A DNA stretch of 64,000 nucleotides from JAWLEP01 sp964553045 (lineage in GTDB: Bacteria > Fermentibacterota > Fermentibacteria > Fermentibacterales > JCC-6): positions 1 to 64,000 of the forward strand of contig CAZKJG010000001.1 in the NCBI GenBank assembly GCA_964553045.1, read 5' to 3'. Position numbers and translations under genes: made by a program. The notes beneath the pieces were generated by a model. It was given only the letters and a program-made list of their open reading frames with translations, searched no databases and was not told the origin of the DNA. Shown in pieces: positions 58,006 to 64,000 of this stretch. Numbering within the stretch: position 1 is the stretch's first letter; every line of letters begins with the position of its first letter.

Positions 58006-59439
58006 TCAGTAGATACGGCGCTTCCTGGCGGATTCGATGCCCAGGTCGTTTCTGTAGTTGGCCACGGTCCGGCGCTTGACGTCCATGCCCCTGGCCTGGA
58101 GCATCTCGGCCAGCCGGACGTCGGAGTAGGGCTTCTTCCTGTCCTCGGAGGCTATCAGCTTGCGCAGCTCCTCCTTGACCGACCGCGTGGACATCTGCCC
58201 GGCGCCCTCGCCCAGGCCGCGGCTGAACAGGAAGCGCATCTCGTGCACCCCGCGCGGGGACTGTATGTACTTGCCGTTGATCGCCCGGCTGATGGTGGAC
58301 TGGTTGTAGTCCAGGGCGTCGGCCACCTGCTGCAGCGTCAGGGGGCGCAGGCCCGATATACCGTGGCGGAAGAAGTTCTCCTGGTACTCGGCGAGGAAGG
58401 TGCCGATCTTCTGCATGGTCTCCTGGCGCTGGGCTATGGCCTTGATGAACCAGGATGCCCGCTTGAACTTGTTCTTGACGTACTCCTTCTCCTTCTCCGG
58501 GGTGTTGGGGGACTCCAGTATGCGCCGGTTGCGGGCGGATATGTGCAGCGTGGGAAAGCGGGTGTCGTTCAGGAACGCCCGGAGTTCGCCGTCAATGTCG
58601 CGGATGATGATGTCGGGTATGACCACCGAGTTGCTGCTGCCGGCGAAGTCACTGCCCGGCCACGGGTTGAGGTGGGAGATGTTCTCCATGGCCTCCTGCA
58701 CCCTGTGCGGTGTTACGCCCTCGGCCCTGGCTATGGCCGGAATTCTGCGCTCCACCATGTCCCCGAAGTGGTCCCGAACCATGCGGTACTCCAGCGACTC
58801 CGGATCCATGCCCTCCGCCTCCAGCTGCACCAGCAGCGCGTCGGAGGCGGAACGCGACCCCACTCCGATGGGGTCGAGGTCGCGAACGACGTCGGCCGCC
58901 CTCCACAGAAGATCGGGGTCCCCCTCCCAGCCCGTCTCCAGCTCGTCGTCGCTGAGGCTCAGCAGGCCGTGGCGGTCCAGGGAGTAGACCACGTACATCG
59001 CGGCCTCCTCCATCTCCGGGCTGAGCCGCCGGTTGTACACCTGCTCCAGGAGATGCTCGTAGAGGGTGGGCTCCTTCACCGGCTCGGGCCGCCAGGGCTC
59101 TTCGTCCCCCCTGTAGGAACCGCCGCCTCCGCCGGAGCCGTAGCCCTCGTTCTCTTCGATCTGCTTGAGGATGTCCAGAGGGTCCTCCTCATCGGCGTCC
59201 TCCCTCTCCGGCTCCTCCTCTATGTCATCGGCCTCCTCGGCGTCGGGGCCGGCCTCGGTCTGACCCTCGTCCTGGCCGGTCTCCAGCAGGGGATTCTCCT
59301 CCAGCTCCTGCTGGATGAGCTTCTCCAGGTCCAGGCTGGGGAGCTGCAGCATCTCCAGGGACTGCTGGATCTTCTGGGTGAGAACCAGCTTCTGCTTCTG
59401 CTCCAGCCGCTGGCTCTGTCTCATCTCCATGTTGGGCAT
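58006..59439 (-). CDS. rpoN: RNA polymerase sigma-54 factor RpoN
   Basis: A 477-residue sigma-54. Region I is at the N-terminus (LTQKIQQSLEMLQLPSLDLE), followed by an acidic region II (about 55-95, many Glu/Asp). The core-binding domain includes WPGSDFAGSSN, the DNA-binding HTH is near LQQVADALDYNQSTISRAIN, and the C-terminal RpoN box reads RRTVANYRNDLGIESARKRR (the usual form is ARRTVAKYRE). The gene follows lptB as in proteobacteria. No enhancer-binding activator is in the window. Confidence 0.96.
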   Translation of the reverse strand: MPNMEMRQSQRLEQKQKLVLTQKIQQSLEMLQLPSLDLEKLIQQELEENPLLETGQDEGQTEAGPDAEEADDIEEEPEREDADEEDPLDILKQIEENEGYGSGGGGGSYRGDEEPWRPEPVKEPTLYEHLLEQVYNRRLSPEMEEAAMYVVYSLDRHGLLSLSDDELETGWEGDPDLLWRAADVVRDLDPIGVGSRSASDALLVQLEAEGMDPESLEYRMVRDHFGDMVERRIPAIARAEGVTPHRVQEAMENISHLNPWPGSDFAGSSNSVVIPDIIIRDIDGELRAFLNDTRFPTLHISARNRRILESPNTPEKEKEYVKNKFKRASWFIKAIAQRQETMQKIGTFLAEYQENFFRHGISGLRPLTLQQVADALDYNQSTISRAINGKYIQSPRGVHEMRFLFSRGLGEGAGQMSTRSVKEELRKLIASEDRKKPYSDVRLAEMLQARGMDVKRRTVANYRNDLGIESARKRRIY

Positions 59440-59562
59440 CTGGTGGTGGACCTCTCTATCGCTCGTCTCCCGGCCGGCTGCGGCCAGCCGCGTGCCTAGT
59501 CTACGGGTAAACTATGCAAGGTCATCGCTGTACTGCAAGAGCAGGGGGGAGAAACCCGCGGG

Positions 59563-60324
59563 CTAGAGGCGGAAGCGCTCTCCCAGGTAGATCTTGCGGG
59601 CCTCGGGGTCCCGGGCCAGCTCGTCGGAGGTGCCCGACAGCAGGACCCGGCCGTCGTACATGATGTAGGCGTGGTCGGTGATGGCCAGCGTCTCGCGGAC
59701 GTTGTGGTCGGTGATCAGTATGCCCAGGCCCTTCTCCCTCAGACCCCGGACGATGGACTGGATCTCCGCCACGGCGATGGGATCTATTCCGGCGAAGGGC
59801 TCGTCGAGGAGCAGGAAGCCCGGCCGGGTGACCAGGGCCCGGGCGATCTCCACCCTGCGCCGCTCGCCGCCGGAAAGGGTATAGGCCTTCTGGTCGGCCA
59901 CCCTCTCTATGCCCAGGTCCTCCATGAGCTCCCGGAGGCGCTCCCTGCGCTCCCGGCGGGAGAGCTTCATGGTCTCCAGTATGCTCAGCAGGTTGTCGCG
60001 GACGGTCATCTTCCGAAAGACGCTGGACTCCTGGGGCAGGTAGCCGATCCCCAGCCGGGCCCGCTTGTACATGGGGAGGTCTGTGATCTCCCGGTCGTCG
60101 AGGAAAACCCGGCCCTCGTCGGGGCGGATGAAGCCCACGATCTGGTAGAAGGTGGTGGTCTTTCCGGCGCCATTGGGCCCCAGCAGTCCCACTATCCCGC
60201 CCCGGGACACCTTCAGGCTCACCCCGTCCACCACGCTGCGGCGGCGATACCGCTTCACCAGACCCTCGGTGCGCAGCAGCTCCGTCCTGCCGTTCCCTGC
60301 CATTTCTGCGCGGTCCGCGCTCAC
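59563..60324 (-). CDS. lptB: LPS export ABC ATPase LptB
   Basis: A 253-residue ATPase of LPS transport. Walker A GPNGAGKTT, signature LSGGERRRVEIARAL, Walker B FLLLDEPFAGID with the LptB-type PFAGIDP, and YLPQESSVFRKMTV between them, characteristic of LptB. It powers extraction of LPS from the inner membrane through LptFG (not in the window). It overlaps lptA by 4 bases. Confidence 0.96.
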   Translation of the reverse strand: MSADRAEMAGNGRTELLRTEGLVKRYRRRSVVDGVSLKVSRGGIVGLLGPNGAGKTTTFYQIVGFIRPDEGRVFLDDREITDLPMYKRARLGIGYLPQESSVFRKMTVRDNLLSILETMKLSRRERRERLRELMEDLGIERVADQKAYTLSGGERRRVEIARALVTRPGFLLLDEPFAGIDPIAVAEIQSIVRGLREKGLGILITDHNVRETLAITDHAYIMYDGRVLLSGTSDELARDPEARKIYLGERFRL

Positions 60325-61397
60325 AGATCCCCCCTCGACGGGGCCTCGCCCCGGTAGCTGTAGGTTCCGCTCACTCCTCCGGCCACCCTTATGGTCTGAG
60401 GCGAGCCGTCGCTGTAGGAGATGTACAGACGGTCACCCCTGACCGTGTTGGTCTCCGCCCGCTCGGCGGCCTCGCCTCCGCTGCGGACCTCCAGGTTCAC
60501 GTTTCCCCGGACGTATATGGAGTCCAGGTCGCCTGCGGTGTCGAACATGAACTGCGCGCCCTCGGAGGTGAACTGGCCGGTGGCCGGCGGGTCCACCCCG
60601 TTGTCGACGAAATCACCCTCGGCCGCACCCTCCACCCGAACCTCCGACAGGCTCCCCTCCTCCATCAGTATGCTCATCCAGTCGCCCGCCAGGGTTCCGT
60701 CCGGCGAGACGACCACCGGTGCTCCGATCAGCTCGAAGCGATCCTGGTCGCCGTAGTACCGCAGGTACTCGGCGTCCGCCGTTATCTCCCTGGCCGGGAC
60801 CTCCACGTGCGCGCCGCCCTGGGCCTCGGCCCGGTTGGAGTCGGGGAAGAACTCCAGCCGGTCCGCAGTGACCGTCATGCTGTCGCCGTCCTCGGCCCGC
60901 CGCAGCACCGGGTCCACCGTTACGAAGAGGCTTCCGCGGTTGCGGTCGTAGAGGGCGTACTGGCCGGTCACCCGGCCCAGCCAGGGGCCGGTCATCTCCA
61001 CGCTGTCGCGGGCGGTGGCCTTGCCCTGCTGGCGGTAGTAGACCACCTCACGGGCGTTTATCACGTTGTCGCCGTCGGTGAGCTCCACGTCTCCGGTGAG
61101 GCGTATGATCCCCGCCTCGCTGCGGTAGTCCAGCCGGTCGGCGGTGGCCGTTACCGTATCGCTCACCACCACCACGTCCCCCTCGAAGAGGGCCCTGCCC
61201 GCCGTCTGCCATACCCTTCCGGTCAGGGAGGTGACCACCACCTCGCCGTCGGTGACCCGGACGTTGCCTTCGAGGTCAACCACCACCTCGCCCGTCTCCA
61301 GCTCTCTGCCCTGGGCCCGGTCGGCGCTGGCGGTGAACACGTCGGCGCCCGCGGCGGCGCAGACGAACAGCAGCAGGGCCAGTGCTCTACAGGGCAC
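60321..61397 (-). CDS. lptA: LptA/OstA-type LPS transport protein
   Basis: A 358-residue periplasmic protein, GTG start, with a signal peptide (1-18) and repeated OstA beta-jelly-roll strands (VVVDLEGNVRVTDGEVVVTS, LFEGDVVVVSDTVTATADRL, ITADAEYLRYYG). It is about twice the size of the E. coli LptA, as is common in other phyla. It bridges LPS from LptC to LptD. The start overlaps the lptC stop by 11 bases. Confidence 0.88.
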   Translation of the reverse strand: MPCRALALLLFVCAAAGADVFTASADRAQGRELETGEVVVDLEGNVRVTDGEVVVTSLTGRVWQTAGRALFEGDVVVVSDTVTATADRLDYRSEAGIIRLTGDVELTDGDNVINAREVVYYRQQGKATARDSVEMTGPWLGRVTGQYALYDRNRGSLFVTVDPVLRRAEDGDSMTVTADRLEFFPDSNRAEAQGGAHVEVPAREITADAEYLRYYGDQDRFELIGAPVVVSPDGTLAGDWMSILMEEGSLSEVRVEGAAEGDFVDNGVDPPATGQFTSEGAQFMFDTAGDLDSIYVRGNVNLEVRSGGEAAERAETNTVRGDRLYISYSDGSPQTIRVAGGVSGTYSYRGEAPSRGDL

Positions 61398-61971
61398 CGT
61401 CCACCCCCTCCGGAGGCTCCCGGCCGGTGTAGACCACCTGGAAGGCCTCGTCCACGTCCACGTCCTTGCCGGTCTCCAGCGCCGTGCTCAGCCGTACCCC
61501 CCTGCCGGTCATCACCGTCTGCCCCAGGGAGTCGGGTATGGTCAGAACCACGGTGCAGTCCGACTCGAAGAAGCCGCCATCCTCGTTCCAGAAGAGCTCG
61601 GGGGCCTCCAGTTCCCTTCCGTCCACCGTCTCAACGTACACGTTGCCCCATACCCGCATGCTTCCGGTGGCGGTCTGCACCTTGCCGGAATCGCCCTGCA
61701 GGAAAGCGTCGGGCACGTCCTCCTCGAAGAAGGTCATGTCCACGTCCGCAAGCAGCATCAGACTGTCGTTCTCCAGGTACTTGCCGGTGGCGGCGTCCAG
61801 CTTCCAGATCCTCTCTCCGGCCCTGGTCTCCACCACGCTGAATCCCTGCACCCTCTGGACCGCCCCATCCCCCTCGCTCATGTCGTCGGCGCTGGGGCCG
61901 CAGCATCCGCACAGCAGTGCTGCGGCGGCCGGCAGAAGGGACAGCGCCCGTCGGGCGGGTCCGCCGGCCAA
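61387..61971 (-). CDS. lptC: LptC-type LPS export lipoprotein
   Basis: A 194-residue protein starting at a TTG one base after the kdsD stop. It has a lipobox-like LLCGC in the leader and the LptC fold: FSVVETRAGERIWKLDAATG, SLMLLADVDMTFFEEDV and MRVWGNVYVETVDGRELEAP, with GRGVRLSTALE at the end. Longer in-frame upstream sequence lies within kdsD and is not protein-like. E. coli LptC has a membrane helix; here a lipid anchor seems likely. It passes LPS from LptB-FG to LptA. Confidence 0.85.
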   Translation of the reverse strand: MAGGPARRALSLLPAAAALLCGCCGPSADDMSEGDGAVQRVQGFSVVETRAGERIWKLDAATGKYLENDSLMLLADVDMTFFEEDVPDAFLQGDSGKVQTATGSMRVWGNVYVETVDGRELEAPELFWNEDGGFFESDCTVVLTIPDSLGQTVMTGRGVRLSTALETGKDVDVDEAFQVVYTGREPPEGVDGAL

Positions 61972-61972
61972 C

Positions 61973-62935
61973 CTAGCGTATCCCCGCGCGCAGGGCGTCG
62001 TGCAGGTAGAGAATGCCCTTCGGCCGGCGACTGTCGTCCACGACCACGATGGAGGTGATGCCGGCATCCTCCATCCTTCCCACGGCAACCGAGGCCAGCT
62101 CCCGGGGGCCGGTGGTGACAGGATCCCGGATGAGCACGTCGCTGAGGGTCAGGTCAAGGACGTTCTCCCGGCGCTCCATGAGCCTGCCCAGGTCGCCGTA
62201 GACGAATATCCCCGACAGGGCACCGGATTCGTCGGTGGTGATGCATATGCCCCGATGGCGGGTGAGCATCGCTACTGCCTCGGACAGCGGGGCGGCCTCG
62301 GGGATCACCGGAAGCGGCGGGCCGGCCATCAGGTCGGAGACCCTCGTAAGCAGCTTCCGCCCCAGCATTCCGGCTGGATGAACCTGCGCGAAGTCCTCGG
62401 GGGAGAAGTCGCGGACTCGAAGAAGGGCCATGGCCAGGGCGTCTCCCAGGGCCATCATGGCCGTGGAGCTGGCCGTGGGCGCCAGGTCGTAGGGGCAGGC
62501 CTCCACGTCGTCGGGAAGGGCCAGGACCACGTCGGCGCTGCGGGCCAGCAGGGACCCGGTGTCGACCACCATGGCCACCACGGGCACCTGCAGCCGCCGG
62601 AAGCTGGGCATCAGCGCCGCCACCTCCGGGGTCTCGCCGCTCTTGGACAGCACCAGCGCCACATCCCCGCGCTGCAGCATCCCCACGTCGCCGTGCACTC
62701 CCTCGGCCGGGTGCAGGAACATGGCCAGGGTGCCGGTGCTCACCATGGTGGCGGCGATCTTGCGGCCCACGTGACCGGACTTGCCCATGCCGCAGACCAC
62801 GACCTTGCCCGAGCACTCCGACAGAAGGCGGACGGCGTCGTCGAAGCCCTCCCGGGCCAGCTCCAGCGTGCGGTCCAGCCAGCGGCGCTCGATGTCGAAG
62901 ACACGGCGGGCCTCCCCGTAGAGGCTATCGTCCAT
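61973..62935 (-). CDS. kdsD: Arabinose-5-phosphate isomerase KdsD
   Basis: A 320-residue enzyme converting D-ribulose 5-phosphate to D-arabinose 5-phosphate for Kdo synthesis. It has a SIS domain (about 30-190: VVVCGMGKSGHVGRKIAATM, LSKSGETPEVAALMPSF, and GDALAMALL) and two CBS domains (about 200-320). Length and domain order match E. coli KdsD. It overlaps kdsC by 11 bases. Confidence 0.95.
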   Translation of the reverse strand: MDDSLYGEARRVFDIERRWLDRTLELAREGFDDAVRLLSECSGKVVVCGMGKSGHVGRKIAATMVSTGTLAMFLHPAEGVHGDVGMLQRGDVALVLSKSGETPEVAALMPSFRRLQVPVVAMVVDTGSLLARSADVVLALPDDVEACPYDLAPTASSTAMMALGDALAMALLRVRDFSPEDFAQVHPAGMLGRKLLTRVSDLMAGPPLPVIPEAAPLSEAVAMLTRHRGICITTDESGALSGIFVYGDLGRLMERRENVLDLTLSDVLIRDPVTTGPRELASVAVGRMEDAGITSIVVVDDSRRPKGILYLHDALRAGIR

Positions 62936-63413
62936 TCCGGGCCTCCAGCACCTTGTCTATTACCTCCCGCACGGCACCGTCCCCGCCGCGGGCTTCGGTC
63001 ACGTAGTCCGCAGCCTCCCGGGCCAGCCTGTGGCCGGTTGCCGGGCAGGCGCCCGCGCCGGCCAGCTCCAGGGCGGGAATGTCCACCAGGTCGTCGCCCA
63101 TGAAGAGACACGCCTCCATGCCGATACCCAGCCTCCGGCAGATCCTTCTCAGGGCCCCGGCCTTGTCGCCGCAGCCCAGGAACAGCAGCTCCACCGGGAT
63201 ACCCAGGTCGGCGGCCCGGGAGCGGGTGGCCGGGAAGTCGCGGAAGGAGACCAGGGCCACGTGAAGCCCCTTCCTGCGGGCCTCCATTATGCCCGAGCCG
63301 TCGCGGGCGCTGAAGCGCTGGATGACATCGCCGCCGGAGTAGAACAGGCTGCCGTCGGTGAGGGTGCCGTCCACGTCCAGCGCCAGCAGCTCGATATCGC
63401 CGAAGCCCCTCAT
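62925..63413 (-). CDS. kdsC: Kdo-8-phosphate phosphatase KdsC
   Basis: A 162-residue HAD phosphatase. Motif I is LLALDVDGTLTDG, with VALVSFRDFPATRSRAADLG and motif IV FMGDDLVDIPALELAGAGAC; the FSARDGSGIMEARRKG part marks KdsC. The start is the ATG overlapping the kdsA stop (ATGA), behind GGGAGGG. It removes phosphate from Kdo-8-P. The usual Ser/Thr of motif II (VSGR in E. coli) is replaced by VSFRDF, a local variation. Confidence 0.92.
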   Translation of the reverse strand: MRGFGDIELLALDVDGTLTDGSLFYSGGDVIQRFSARDGSGIMEARRKGLHVALVSFRDFPATRSRAADLGIPVELLFLGCGDKAGALRRICRRLGIGMEACLFMGDDLVDIPALELAGAGACPATGHRLAREAADYVTEARGGDGAVREVIDKVLEARNGR

Positions 63414-64000
63414 CGTCGCCCTCCCTCCCAGTGCGCCAGGGCTCCCCGCACCGCCGCACATGCGCCCTCCAGCGGCAGCATGGTGGCCGCGTCGCTGAGG
63501 GCGCTGGCGGGGTCGGGATGGGTCTCCAGGAAAAGCCCGTCCACTCCCCAGGCCGCCGCCGCCCGTGCCAGCTGAGGCGCGTACTCCCGGCTGCCGCCGG
63601 TGCTGTGGCCCAGCGAACCCGGCCTCTGGAGGGCGTGCGTCACGTCCAGAACCACCCGGTCGGCCATTCGGGCCATGACCGACAGTGACCGAAGGTCGAC
63701 CACCAGGTCACCGTATCCGAAGAAGGTTCCCCGCTCGGTCATCCAGACCTCCGGGCAGCCGGCGCCCCGCAGCTTGTCGGCGGCTCCGTCCATGTTGGCC
63801 GGGCTCATGAACTGGCCCTTCTTCACGTTCACCGGCAGGCCGGTCTCGCCGGCGGCCTCCAGCAGCGAGGTCTGGCGGCAGAGAAAGGCCGGCACCTGAA
63901 GAAGGTCGACAACCTCCGAGACCGGCCCCGCCTGATCGGCGGCGTGTATGTCCGTGGTGGTCCGTATCCCGAATGTCTCCCCCACTTCCCGCAGCAGCTC
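63410..64000 (-). CDS. kdsA: Kdo-8-phosphate synthase KdsA (N-terminal part outside window)
   Basis: The C-terminal 196 residues of KdsA, running off the right edge. Visible motifs: ETFGIRTTTDIHAADQAGPV, LQVPAFLCRQTSLLEAAGET, VNVKKGQFMSPANM, TERGTFFGYGDLVVDLRSL, DVTHALQRPGS and DGLFLETHPDPASALSD. The enzyme condenses phosphoenolpyruvate with arabinose 5-phosphate. The residue deciding metal-dependent versus independent type is upstream of the window. It leads the kdsA-kdsC-kdsD-lptC-lptA-lptB-rpoN cluster. Confidence 0.95.
   Translation of the reverse strand, partial: ELLREVGETFGIRTTTDIHAADQAGPVSEVVDLLQVPAFLCRQTSLLEAAGETGLPVNVKKGQFMSPANMDGAADKLRGAGCPEVWMTERGTFFGYGDLVVDLRSLSVMARMADRVVLDVTHALQRPGSLGHSTGGSREYAPQLARAAAAWGVDGLFLETHPDPASALSDAATMLPLEGACAAVRGALAHWEGGRR

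Noticed and set aside
58006..59439. Sigma-54 promoters (GG-N10-GC, -24/-12) near rpoN or elsewhere
   Set aside because: In GC-rich DNA GG and GC pairs at this spacing occur by chance everywhere; no match to the fuller TGGCAC-N5-TTGC form was convincing.
1..64000. Genome-wide recoding of TAG as an amino acid, suggested by in-frame TAG in the AbiEii remnant and the porin gene
   Set aside because: Many intact genes here end in TAG at the expected family length (for example 1031-2689, 10213-10215, 40979-40981), so TAG is a normal stop.
1..64000. The 14-mer gagctgctgcggga at the left edge and its complement at the right edge as terminal inverted repeats
   Set aside because: Both lie in coding sequence for Glu-Leu-Leu-Arg-Glu, a common helix, and the window edges are arbitrary.
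1..64000. tRNA, rRNA or CRISPR array
   Set aside because: No cloverleaf with a TTCGA-type T-loop, no rRNA-like sequence and no regularly spaced short repeats were found by eye.

Overview
The window is GC-rich, densely coding DNA from a Gram-negative bacterium. Kdo/LPS-export genes, TonB and porin-type outer-membrane proteins, and many signal peptides and lipoboxes support this. Three secreted proteins (a C25 gingipain-like peptidase, a PQQ-type propeller and a CotH/beta-helix/lamin-tail protein) end in a FlgD-Ig/T9SS-like C-terminal domain (PNP...YD..GR...LPSGLYVL pattern). With an archaeal-type GatD, an Mbh-like Mrp antiporter and several arsenic/metal operons, this points to an anaerobic or microaerophilic member of an FCB-type candidate phylum (Fermentibacterota- or Eiseniibacteriota-like). 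The phylum is an inference; no rRNA is present.

Layout. 0-11 kb: an AbiEii toxin remnant, secreted/TPR proteins, GNAT, a PAS-GGDEF cyclase, a spermidine-synthase-like enzyme, zinc-ribbon proteins (one overlapping a Doc toxin), TspO, and a DUF1007+NicO metal exporter pair. 11.2-14.1 kb: a YcgR/YcgQ-type permease operon in which all four genes are interrupted, three by apparent single-base losses in G/C runs and one by an in-frame TGA. 14.6-21.8 kb (minus): an iron operon (porin with in-frame TAG, DNRLRE protein, DtxR, FeoA, FeoB, TonB receptor) behind a DtxR-like palindrome. 22-30 kb: secreted peptidase and propeller proteins, an ArsR/Cys-rich peptide/ZraP-like metal module, and an ABC exporter.

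30-35 kb (minus): a compact Mrp antiporter in Mbh order (E-F-G-D'-E'-B-C-D), preceded by PtsN and a PII-like protein and with no hydrogenase or MrpA. 35-41 kb: ArsR, a heterodimeric ABC exporter and an ABC-2 exporter. 41-43 kb: a scrap-yard with a AAA ATPase between two 198-bp copies of the permease 3' end, plus gene fragments. 43-48.9 kb: two ArsR-led arsenic/metal modules (ArsP-like permease, two thioredoxins, CcdA; then ACR3, a Cys-rich protein and a ferredoxin). 48.9-52.4 kb (minus): biotin-dependent acyl-CoA carboxylase. 52.6-64 kb (minus): CotH-type exoprotein, adenosine-specific kinase, GatD, sigma-54, LptB-LptA-LptC, KdsD, KdsC and partial KdsA.

The main themes are metal homeostasis (Fe, As, Ni/Co or Zn-like), envelope biogenesis, and an unusual number of partly deleted or singly interrupted genes next to intact ones.
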